From positions 8,385 to 40,072 of the forward strand of contig JAKCWW010004659.1 in NCBI GenBank assembly GCA_026260175.1: DNA of 31,688 bases. Direction: 5' to 3'. The position numbers were made by a program, and so were the translations under genes. The notes below the pieces were generated by a model. The model saw only the letters and a list, made by a program, of their open reading frames with translations. It was not told the origin of the DNA and made no database searches. Below are positions 1 to 11,200 of this stretch, one piece after another (the stretch's first letter is position 1; each line of letters begins with the position of its first letter). This stretch comes from Reticulitermes lucifugus (lineage: Eukaryota; Arthropoda; Insecta; Blattodea; Rhinotermitidae).

Positions 1-114
1 GTGTGACGTATGTGCTGATGAAGAGTGCATGGGTAAAAGTGTGACGTATGTGCTGATGAAGAGCGCATGGGTAAAAGTGTGACGTATGTGCTGATGAAGA
101 GCGCATGGGTAAAA
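1..114. repeat. 38-bp tandem repeat, three copies
   Basis: Three consecutive 38-bp units start at 1, 39 and 77. They are identical except for one T/C difference in the first unit, and the array probably continues beyond the window edge. Each unit contains TGACGTATGTG, a CRE/ATF-like half site. With no spacers between units it is a minisatellite, not a CRISPR array. Confidence 0.95.
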
Positions 115-269
115 AGAATAGGAAAATATCACTTTTAGAGAAAGTAGACATGTTGCATTAGTTGGACAGAGCAATGTGCATTTCTGTGTTTGGACACTAT
201 TACAGTGAAAATAAATCTAAGAATTGTTACATAAAAAAAAATAAGACACGCTCAGGAGAAGTGCAAAGG

Positions 270-827
270 TCAGCACTCCATGCAAATGGGTGCTGGAAGA
301 AGCTTTCGCCTGAAGTAGTTATGACTTCTGGCAGCTCCCTGCCTGCAGTGCCAAACAATGAACATCCTCGTGTTAGCCTGTGAACTTCCACAAGGATTCT
401 CAGATATGCACCAGAAACTTCTTGACTCTCACACTTGTGACTTAACTGAGGATGACCTCAAACAGCTGGCAGTGCCCACTAAAGACTCTGACACCATTGT
501 GAAGAGGACTCAGCTAACTACAAGTCCTCTGAAGGATGACCTCAAACAGCTGGCAGTGCCCACTAAAGACTCTGACACCATTGTGAAGAGGACTCAGCTA
601 ACTACAAGTCCTCTGAAGGAAGGCCTCAAGATGGCAGATTATTCAGTCAATCATTTCTTTGGAGTCGACCATTTCATGGATAGATGCCTGAAATTTAGCA
701 CAACACAGAGGCTGCATGGCAACATAGAGAGGTTTACAAAGACACGCACAAGAAGCCAAAGCAATTGGACGTCACCTCTTTTTTCACTGAGTCCTCTGTT
801 CCCCCTCTGCATGCCCATGTCATGTGA
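270..827 (+). pseudogene. pogo/Tigger-type transposase C-terminal remnant, frameshifted
   Basis: Three frames together resemble the C-terminal end of a Tigger (pogo-like DDE/D) transposase. NGCWKKLSPEVV (about 284-320) fits the end of the DDE domain. ELPQGFSDMHQKLLDSHTCD then LTEDDLKQL and QLTTSPLKEGLKMADYSV (about 380-650) fit the acidic helical tail. KKPKQLDVTSFFTES (about 750-797) fits the PIP-box-like end, with a stop at 825. Passing through them needs frame shifts near 345-370 and 700-741. The catalytic part is absent. This is a dead fragment in the intron downstream of the last visible hiw exon. The family call rests on recognised patterns. Confidence 0.6.
451..618 (+). repeat. 84-bp exact tandem duplication in the Tigger remnant
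   Basis: Positions 451-534 and 535-618 are identical 84-bp units, that is 28 codons, so the duplication keeps the local reading frame. It doubles the segment from DDLKQLAVPTKDS to QLTTSPLK. The two copies show no difference, which suggests a recent duplication in otherwise decayed DNA. Confidence 0.95.
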
Positions 828-1124
828 TAACCCAGATAAATTTTAGCCAGGAATGCTAATGACATCACAGTAAACAACACCACCAAAGTTTTCATTTCTA
901 TTAATAACTAATTAAAGATACAGATTCTAATATTTCATATATTTTTTTATTTTCCTGTAACATGTGAATGTGTGATGTGTGGAAAGACTACGAACACAGC
1001 AGATGAATGAAGCATACACAGTTACAAACAAAAGTGATGGATTAGAGACCTACATGAGAAGAGACAGTATCACACATTCAGTGCACATGATATAAGAATG
1101 ATATATAATTTTTATGATGTGTGT

Positions 1125-1283
1125 GACCTGGAATAGCTCAGATGGTAAAGTGAGCCTGGGCTTACCCAGTCCCTCCTTCCCTGCATGTGAAACAGCTGAC
1201 CACTGCCTTCCATCTCATGTATGAAGATTTACCTATGCTGTGGTCCTTACGCATGGTGGCAACTTTACCTTTACATTCTAACT
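1125..1283 (+). mobile_element. Degenerate tRNA-derived SINE
   Basis: TAGCTCAGATGG at 1134-1145 matches a Pol III A box. A clear B box is not visible. The 3' part ends with ACTTTACCTTTACA, which resembles the end of the better SINE at 27.59 kb (GGGCTTTACCTTTAAAG). The call is based on the A box and the shared tail. Confidence 0.5.
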
Positions 1284-1784
1284 TGATCAAAAGTCCATAA
1301 AAATGTCACTTTCAATTAAATGATATGATCTAAAGTGAGGAAACTAATTTTTAATACTGTATTTCCTGGTGTGTAAGACATATAATGGTTTAGGAGGAGC
1401 TTGTGAAATATTTTTTTTCAAAAGAGTGGTGTAAACGATGCACTGCAATGTTTTGGGCCACATTTACGAGTGAAAAGTGTTTCATGTATCAGGAATACAA
1501 AACATACATACTTCAGACATGAAGAAAGAATAACCATTTCTCCAATCTCAAAACCCTTTACACTGGGGCCACACTTAAAAATGCTCCACACACTAAACTC
1601 AACCTGCTAGCTGTCAGACTATTTAAAAATAATTAAACCCATTCACATATTTAGGAAGCAGTCAATATTGTAGGTTGGAGACAGTCACATAAATCTAGCT
1701 AAACCTCAAATAATGTAAATGGTACACTAATGGGTAAGGTATCACCTACTATGAAATAGCTCCCAAATAGATTATGAGATTTGA

Positions 1785-1977
1785 GGTTCTCACAGCGGTG
1801 TTGATGAAGATTCACTTCTTCTGGGATGTTACACTATGCTGTTGGGTGAGTAGTTCCCAAAGTTTTGAGGGCTGCTTGATGCTGAAGACAATGGTACTAT
1901 GACCTCTTGAAACATCTGAACTACTCACAAACTGACACAGTGACACATCCCAGATGACCAGAATCCTCAGCATCCAT
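1785..1977. repeat. Foldback MITE-like repeat, copy 1
   Basis: Starts GAGGTTCTCACAGCGGTGTT and contains GATGAAGATTCACTTCTTCTGGGATG. It ends with the inverse, CATCCCAGATGACCAGAATCCTCAGCATC, giving imperfect terminal inverted repeats around a roughly 190-bp unit. Similar units occur at 3.2, 6.3, 10.6, 24.4 and 25.9 kb. Confidence 0.7.
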
Positions 1978-2066
1978 ATACAAAAATAAAGCGTGGTAAT
2001 TATAAGCATACAGTGTGACAATCACACAGGTATATTTCAAAGTAACCACGTGTCAATTTAACGCAC

Positions 2067-2299
2067 TTGCTCATTTTTCCGAGGTGTGCCAGGTGTACTG
2101 TTTGGACTTCCCTCCGAGCGCATCTGTAGAGAGCTGCTGCTGGGACTTGGCGAGAGGTCTCGAGTGTTGGCAGTTGTTGTGCAACCACTGGGAGACTGTG
2201 AGAGGTCATGGGTGAGGCTGCTCACTACAGCACTTGTGTCACTTTGTGTAGAGCCACGCCGGTGAGACACAGCACTGTGCTGTGAATCTACCATAGCGC
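2067..2299 (-). CDS. hiw: hiw exon, Ser/Thr-rich disordered linker
   Basis: Enters with two bases (acceptor AGTATCAG|GC, completing Gly), encodes 77 codons, and ends in phase 0 at CAA|GTGCGT. The peptide reads AMVDSQHSAVSHRRGSTQSD, a Ser-rich middle with SQSPSG and SPSPSSSS, and MRSEGSPNSTPGTPRKNEQ. The composition suits the phosphorylatable linker preceding the MYC-binding region. The internal Met is not a translation start, because the upstream phase is open and fits the 9-kb exon. The next exon lies beyond position 1. Confidence 0.87.
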
Positions 2300-5200
2300 C
2301 TGATACTGTTCAACAAATGTTAAGTTACAAATAATATTTGTATATAAGTTTCTAGATTTTCACAGTGGTTATTCTTCAAATAACGGTCGTCTTTTGGGTT
2401 TTCACACAGTGCTAGGAGCTTTGCTTGTTCCACCATTTCGAAAGAACATACCACCTCTATCTTCAGGATGACTGAATTGGTCGAGGCGGATGGTGAAGTA
2501 ATGTGGTAGAAGAAAATACATCAGTTATATATGGAGGTTTGAGGTAACTTGGCCAATAAGAGCTACTTAAGGGGAAGAATGGGAGAGGACTTGTCATGAA
2601 CCAATGGGAGTTGAGAATTCTGAAAACAGCCATTTTCAGGGCCTCAACAAGTGGGAAATGTGAAGATAGTGTGACCTCTGAGAGGTGGACAATAACCATG
2701 GTGTAAAAACCCCAAAGATGACAAGCATTCAAACAGTTAATACAAGTGGTATTTAAATGCTTATCTATGCACAAAAAAGCTATGTTAAATCTTAACAGCT
2801 TACACAAAACACAACATCCAGCATCCAAATCATTCTACATTAAACAAAACACTCCAAACTTCACATTCAAAAGCCAACATACCAAACTATGAATGAGGAT
2901 CTTCTAACAGTGCATGGAAACAAGACAATAAAAATTCGGTACTATCAAAACCTTTGCTACTTAAAGGTGGTGTAGTTCAAGGGACAAGCAGTTCAGCACA
3001 CAACTCATCAAGCCTACTTCCCTACTACACAAACTTATTTGTTAATTTTAGGTTTCTAATCCAACAACAGAATACGAATCAACTTATGGCTTGTGCACAG
3101 ACAACCATACAACAAGATCTCATGGTGTTTGCATGTCTGTTCCCATGGGTAGATGAATTCCATCTACTTTAATTTCAGTTATGTCTGAGAAAAAGTTCCA
3201 CATAATCTGAAAGATCTGAGGTTCTCACAGCAGTGTTGCTGAAGATTCAAACGTTTCACGACTATTATGTCAGCCCATTCTAATTTTTCATAAAATATGA
3301 TTTTTCTTCCTTGGACAGGATTTTGGTTTTATGCATTGCATTCAAGCAACCTGATATTTCCAAATCACCATAAGCTTCAGTATAAAGATGTTGTAACATG
3401 TTGACTGAGGGTTTACCAGATAACAATCTGCCAAATGACACAAGTCACATCTCAAAAGGCCTAATCTTCAGCAACACAACTGTGACAGCCTCAAATCTTG
3501 CAACCTCATTCACACAGAACAACACCACATTGCAGAACCAAACACGCTTGAAAATATACAAAAGAAATGTGAAAACTCATGTTACAGTTGTATGTATCAG
3601 TCTGAGTTTTCTCATCATTATTACTTGATCCTGAAACATTTAAACACAAGAATGTTTATTTCACACAATGGCATCTTGATGTTTTAACTTCTGTTACTGT
3701 TTTTAAGGAAAAAATAAAGTATTACCCTAACATCATTACTGTTAGTTTTCATGCACAAACTAAATTAATGACAGACTCTTCTAATGTTAATTTAGACAAG
3801 CATTAAGGTAAAGGCTATCAGTCAGGTGCGCCAATGTTGCTAAAAGCATATGGGAATTTGTTCATTTTTTTTAAGTAATATGGTTTCCTTTGAAGATGCT
3901 TTTCTTCTGTAAGTTATAATCATAGCTGGATTGTTACATTTTCATTTATTATTTTTTTATTTATTTAATTTAGTTCATCTGTACATAATCTGTATAGCCT
4001 GTTACAGGCTATAGTCCTTAGCGCTCATTCTATTTAAAAAAACTGAAAGTTCATCGTCATCGCCATCATCGTTGTCAACAACAACAACAAATTTCATATG
4101 TTTCTCTATACTTTTTTCCCCAGGCATCTGTGGTCTCTCTGCTCCAATTGTTTATATTAAGCTTGATTCACACTACCAATATGGTCATGGTACACTTGCA
4201 GTGAGCAGGTGGTCAGGAAAAATATTCTTTGTCTGTATTTAAATGCATCTGTTCATGCCAAAAGTCAAGTATTCTTCCTCACGAGGTTTCAGGCCTCGCA
4301 AATTGTTATGCCGAGTAACAGGGGTATTGATCCCTGACATTGCTAGGGAACATATCACTTTCATCTTCAAGGGTCAAGAAGTCTAGAACCCCTGATGATG
4401 AAGGCAGCATGTTCCTTATGAACACTGGAGACCAATAAGCCTGCTACTCAGCGTAACAACCCAAAAGACCTGAATCTTTAACACCAACACTGTTAAAGAA
4501 TCTCACACATTATGACTCATGCTTCCATGGTTTTCTTGGTTCCCACCAAACAAATGAAGTACCTTACATTCGATCATTATCACTTCCTTCCAGAACCCTT
4601 TCTTTCATCACTCCTTATTAACCAATCACTCACACCTACATATTGAACCACACTGACAGCATCATTAATTAAACTGCAAATACATATTCATGATTCTTTT
4701 CTTTAACTATATATGGCTTACTACCATATTTCAAACTGCCCTCACTACAACATTACATATTCTGTTATTTGTGTCTGTACACTCAATTATAATGTACAAC
4801 ATAAAATGTGTATGTATGTTTTAGACCTGTCTCACATTCCAAGCTCCAGTGGTTAACCAAACAATGTCATCAAAGCTGAAGCCACATAAAATGTTTGTAC
4901 AATCACCATATTCGTATTTCACAGTCTACAAAAACATTACATTAACCCAAGGTATATATTTCTAAAAATCCACTGCCACACTTTATATTAACCCTAGCCG
5001 CATGTTTTCTATCCATCCACTGCCACACATCATTTCAGGACCCTCAATAATGTGTTCCTAGTGTTGCTTATGTGCCATGAGTCTTCAGTTCCACCATGTT
5101 ATCACTGACAGTATGAGAGCATGATGTTATTACCACCTTGTTCAAAGGAGAAATCATACAGAGAAGAAGACATGACTAGGAGCCTTCTTGGCTTGGCACA

Positions 5201-8200
5201 CATATGTCATGAGTCAACTGCATGTCTCATTTGAACAGCCAATAAGAATCCATGACCAAACACCTGTGCATGCAGCATGCTGACACTCAAACAACACACT
5301 TATCTGTTCCTATTTCTACAACGAAAATCGGAAGAAAAATGTAAGCAGATGGCAAGGAACAGAGGGAGGCAGCAGTGTGCACTTCCATGCAACCCTATTT
5401 TAAATTCAAAATTTAGAAATTTTCTGATAATTTAACATCACCAAATTAATCTAAGAAATGTGGAAATATATAATCAGCCTGCTAATCCAGCATTTAATGA
5501 ACAAATGTGAAGCAGTGTACATGAGGAACCCATTATCAAAAACACATATATCCACTTTTAACCAGAATAAACTTTAATTACCCAAGACTGAGGAACACAC
5601 AGGTGTATATAAAAAAGGCCGAATTTTTCCAACCTACAGCGCCAGTACTAACTGACCTTCCCCAACAACAGCTGTATCCAGCACTAGCAGTCCATATCAA
5701 GCACATTCCCACATGGGTAACTCAACTGTTGCAACAGTGGGCCTATGCGTTTTTGAAAATACACACTTCATATGTGCTAATTTCAAACTCCTGTATTTCC
5801 CATATCCATAATTTTGTGGCAATATAGTTAAAATATAACTACAATACAACTAAACCATCTCTACCAGTGAATAAAAATAAGTTATTGAGTTTCAAGTATT
5901 CCAATTCATATCCTTTCACACAAAAGCACCTCCCACATCCCAGTACCATTCATGACATTCATCCAGCAATGACCTTGAGAGAATGAATTCAAAGCTCTAC
6001 CACCTAAGCTAAGCATCTATCTAACATCTGAATCCTTCACACAACATGCAGAAGACAGACGCATAAAATCACGTACAATATGAGATACCCAACTTCTAAA
6101 GCACAGCATTTTTTTTTGATACCAAGATACAGACAGAATCTGTGGAAAAAAATGTGTTCTGCACAACATATCACACAACAATACTCAAAAGTGTTTGAAA
6201 ATCTTCCATTCTAAAGGGTTCTGATGGTGATACATTACACTCAAAAGTCTCTTGGGAGGTGACACTGTGTCACTGGACAAGTAGTTCCCAGCATTTCAAG
6301 GGACCATAGATTGTTCTTCTTCAGGGTCAAGCAGTCCAAAAAGAATTCTTCATGAACTACTCATCCAGCAACATAGCATTGCAATCCAGAAGGACTGAAT
6401 CTTCAGCAACACTGCTGTGAGAACTTCATATTCCCATACACTTAGCATTACTTGATATCTGGACTTCAACCATCATCCAGTATTCTGAGCAGAACACATT
6501 TTAGAGACTGGGTCTGTTTCCATCCTCAGCAGTTCAATCCAATAAACAGAGCTGTTCTCAATCACTGGACCCACACTGCATGTATCAAAATCACACTAGG
6601 CAGATGACAAATGCTAGAGCTCAAACAGGATTAATTCTTCACTGTTTCCATCTATGTCCCACTTAGAGTGCTGCAGAGTACACATTTCAATTGCATGTCT
6701 CCAGCAGCTAAAACATGAAGGACAGAGAGCCCAGAAGAACTTTTTGTAGATCTGATAAAAGAATGAAGATAACTGTAGGTTGAAAGGTGGCAATTTGCAG
6801 ACTGCCCAATTTTGGAAATATAAAGTTGCAGTATTTATGTGTAAATTCCCCCTAATGTGCAACGACAATGTGTAACACTGTTACGGCAATTCACTGGCTT
6901 CCTCTTGATTACCATAGCATTCACAATGCATACACAACTTCGCAGAGTTCCTTCCTAATTACAACACCAAACAATGCCAGCAAGCAAGTAACAAACAAGC
7001 CACTGGCTTACCTAGTGGCGAGAGACCAATGCTACGAGGGGAGCCACAGGCTTGAGAACTGCTGCTAGCACTATCACGTTGTAGCAAGCCTAGCACAGGT
7101 CTGCCACCTAGCGGAGAGCCAACAAAGTTTTGTCAATGCAGGAGACATGACTCCAGTTGACACAACCACTGGACGTCAACAGCAGGCAACAAATGAAAAA
7201 TTCTTTCAAATTTTGGCCAAAATGTTACATTCAAAAAAATCAAATAATATGCAAAACCAGAATTATTCAATAAATGCCAGAAAAGTAAAGAATATGCTGA
7301 TCACATATGACTCAAAACTTGATTATATTTAGGTATACATAGACTACAACAGAATTTAATATTTCCTATTTCTCAAATAAAAGAGTGCAATGTAACATTT
7401 CTAAATTGTCATCACTTTAACGCTGGCCCCTATGCACTGAACAGTCTTTAATTCCTCACATGTGCCTTTGTGCAACATATTCAGCGAGTACATTTGAGGG
7501 CAATTCAAATTTAAAACTCCCCATCTCGGGAAGTAGCTGGAATTTAAACCCCAGAGTCAATACACATATTTTTTAAATTGAAACAATGACACAGCAACCC
7601 CCAAGAACTAAGGTGTGTACTCTTAGTATGGGTGTACTGTTAGTATGAGTGTACTGTTAGTATGAGTGTACTGTTAGTATGAGTGTACTGTTAGTATGAG
7701 TGTTTTCATTTCACTTACAGGAAGGAAAATGTATGGCTACTTGTCACATTAGTGCAATACACTGCATTCCACTCAATGTACAGGACTTCCAGTTACTGTT
7801 ATATACCTACAAAGCTATGTAGACACTATTTAACGTCTGTTATACAGTCTGGGCTTCACAAATAGTAAAAATAATCACAATTCACCTGCCACCATACACT
7901 TAACACAAAAGACACCAAATAAATATGGTATCAGAAGAAATTTGTAGAAGACAACATAAAAAGGCGTGTCTGAAATGAATGGAGACTGTGCATAGCAGTT
8001 AACAAACATGAGGCATACGAAAGCAATTTGCATTTAATTAATTTATTGAAGCAGTGCTTAAACTGTGAACTTTGTATCCTATCATGGTCTGTACTGATAT
8101 CTCAATTTGTAGGTGCAACAGCACAAACCGCAGAATCCAGATTTTAGCACATGAAACATACACTACTTTATACAGGGTCATTATTATATCTAACAACTAT

Positions 8201-11200
8201 TGGTTGCAACTTCCTGTCAGCCTGTTTATCACATTAATGTAGTCCACTCAGCCAACTATCCACATGCGCAGCACAGTAGCAGCAGAAAGTGACAAATGAT
8301 AGTTACGCGATAAAATAAAAATCCCGTACTTCACTCCTGATCTCTAATAAGTACCTGCACTACAACAGTAACACTTGCTGGCAAGTAACCACTGTCCTGC
8401 ACTCACTTCTAAACACAAATCTTGTCACTACACTTCCAATCTAAACACAGTAAGTTAAAACAAAACATCTGCAGTCACTAAAGCGAGCAACATGGATGTG
8501 GCAGAAATGAAATAAACCAGACAGATATAAAGGATACACGCAGGCAAAAGATGTGAACAGCACAATACCTGCTACGTTAGGGACACTGCCTGCCGGTAGA
8601 TTAAGAGAGCGAGCAGTGCCTGCACAACTTTGTCTGCCCAGTGGAGCTACGCGGCAAATGATAACAAGGAAGTCATTTCACCCGAATATTATGCTACCAC
8701 CATTCAAAATTATTTATTAGCCTCCTTGGAATATGTCTTTTACATGCAAATAAACTACAGTTTAAGGAGTGTTCTAAGATGGCCCACAGTGACAGCAGCA
8801 GGAAATAAATACTTTACTAAAAAAACTGTTTGTCACTGACACTTTGGTTTATTCTGAACAGAATGTGTCTAATTTGCTAACAGTCTTACATACAGTAAGG
8901 CTACTCTTCCAAGAGATGCAGGCTAATGAACAGAAGAATTTAAGGTCTGTGTCATACCTGGAATGGCCACGGGACTAGAACTGCGACTGAGTCGTGGAGA
9001 TGATCCTCCCCCTGGACCTGCCTTAGGACTTGAGCTGCGGGATGTACGCTTTGGAGTTCCTGGTGGAGTAACTCCATTCCCATTAGCCCGGCTCTCTCCT
9101 ATTGCTTTTACTAAATCCTTCACTGACACACCAACCAACTCTGGTGGGAGGTCTCTACAAACACACAAACCATAAACAATTCATTACACTTACCACCACT
9201 TGTCAGACATGTAACTCTGTAAGCACACTGACAATATGTAACAATACCACTCAGCTTTCAGCATCACAGTACAACATGTACTGCACTTGACTAGAGGTGT
9301 GTCCCCTTGAATATGATACAGACATGTACTGTGGGAAGTAGTAGTAAGTGCGGCAGTACAGTAGAGTCTTCCATGTCTGTGATTAACTGCCACTGAAAAA
9401 ACTATCACAAACATCAGCATCATGAATAAAGTAGAATAGAACTCATAAGGGTGAGCATCATAGTGACCAGTGCACTTCAGCTGTTTTCAGTCTTCATTGC
9501 AGCCCTTTTGCTCACGCATTCAGTGGACCCACACTTTGGACAAAGTGCAGTACCCTGCTGACAGAGATGGCATCAAAGTCAGCTGATTTCAGAAAATGCT
9601 GACCCATGTACTTAAATCTTAATGTGGCCAATGCCTCACAGGCACAAAAATATGCAAGACTGTTTCAAATGCCCATTATGCATCTACCAAAACAGGGATT
9701 GTCTACCAGCCCCAGTTTGAATAGATGTCTATTTAAGTGATAGTGCCCTGTTAGCAGCTCCCTCATTATTCTTAGCTTACTCAAATTGAGTAATTTTCCG
9801 GCTCTTTTAGCAGAGGGTCTTCTAAGAAAACACTAAGCCTGCCAGAATGATGAATAGCAGAATATATTGCCAATTTAAAATATTTACTTAGTTCTAAGAA
9901 CTTATAAAATAACATTAATAAAAATACAAAATAACATCAAAGACAGAAGCAGGAAAGCATATTTTTAATAAAATGCAAACACTATTTGACAGCATAAAAT
10001 ACATTAAACAACTGAAGGAAAGTCTCATTCCATACAGCATGAAAGCAATCAGTGTCACTTTACAAATTACAGAACTTGACTGCCATAATGGCAATGTGGG
10101 CAATAGCAGGAGAGTGAGGGAAACTGACCCCCCCAGCCATGTGGTCTCATCCACATTCATTGGAACCAGTCAAGAGAGGTCAAGACAAATGGATTAAAAT
10201 GAATGCTCATGAATGTCTGAAACATGAGCATGAACATCATGACATGTAAGCACACAGCCTCTGCTATTTGTATTTAGATTCTTCTCAGTGAGCAAGTTCA
10301 GGAGTTTCTTAAATATCTACTAAATTTTATCCCAATATCACACCACACTTAAAGTGCAAAATATTCAGTTACATGACAAATTAAATGACAACTGCTGTGC
10401 TAGATGACAAATTCACTGAACCCTAAAGTGCCACACAACAAATTCAATTCAATTCAATTCAATTTATTCATCCATTCAGTCTACATCGACCTTGGACAAT
10501 TAAATGACAACTGGTGTGCTACAGGACCAAATCAGTAACAACCTTCAAGGTACATCCTGTAATGTTACAAAATCTATCAGTAATGAATCTGTATTTTTGA
10601 CACTTCTACTTACAATATTTGAGGTTCTTACACCAGTGCTGTTTGGGATGTGATGCCGTGTCATTGGACAAGCAGCTCCCAGTGACACAGCATCACATCC
10701 AAGAAGACTTGAGTCTTCAACTCTACCTCTGCTCAACAATTTCCTAGATGCCAATAAAGCTCCCGCATTATCAAAATATAAGCTCTCTGAAATTTAAATT
10801 AATAATAAACCCAAAAATACAAACCTTCCAGGGGAACCTCGTCTTTCAGAAATATGTCGCCCCTCTTCACCTTTCAGCCACTTCTGTAGGGCAGCAAACT
10901 TGCCACTTTCTCTGTCCTTTTCCTTGTCTCGCTCTCGAGTTCTCTCTCTTGAATGCGGCAAATAGGGTTTGGGAGACAGCTCAGGTTTGTCAGATTTACA
11001 ATCAGGAGCTTGGATGGATTTAGTAGATGCTCCCACTGGAAGATAACAATTCAATTGATTTGATTCAATTTGATTCAATTCAATTCTTGTTTATTAACAT
11101 ACTGACTCTACAGCCTAATGCCCAATTACAGAATCAGCACTAACACACAAACACACATACAGAAAACAAAACAAAAGAAACAGATATACTTGTTTCAACT

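Larger units (their letters stand above)
847..2066. other. Intron sequence beyond the last visible hiw exon
   Basis: AT-rich non-coding DNA between the Tigger remnant and the 2.1-kb exon. Apart from the SINE near 1.1-1.28 kb and the MITE near 1.79-1.98 kb, nothing recognisable was found. No exon with acceptable splice sites and phase was found on the minus strand. Confidence 0.6.
2300..8957. other. Large hiw intron (6.7 kb)
   Basis: Intron between the 9.05-kb and 2.2-kb exons, which match in phase 1 (G|GC = Gly). It holds three foldback repeats, a short palindrome and a 17-bp minisatellite, listed separately. The short open frames here, for example 2463-2828 minus and 3398-3628 plus, have no conserved motif, splice context or codon bias. 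The stretches 4500-6230 and 7705-8950 show nothing else I can name. Confidence 0.75.
9155..10824. other. hiw intron (1.67 kb)
   Basis: Intron between the 10.9- and 9.05-kb exons, which match in phase (AG|A = Arg). It contains the LINE remnant at 9.5-9.8 kb, an ATTCA tail near 10.44 kb and a foldback repeat near 10.62-10.74 kb. The remainder (about 9800-10430) shows nothing recognisable. Confidence 0.75.

Noticed and set aside
1-114. CRISPR-like array at the window start
   Set aside because: Units are contiguous without unique spacers and the DNA is clearly eukaryotic. It is a minisatellite.
2463-2828. 121-codon minus-strand open frame as a coding exon
   Set aside because: Composition is random, no family motif is seen, and the flanking hiw exons join in phase without it.
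8963-9175. Plus-strand open frame over the 9.05-kb exon
   Set aside because: It is the antisense shadow of a GC-richer, strongly supported hiw exon with matching splice phases.
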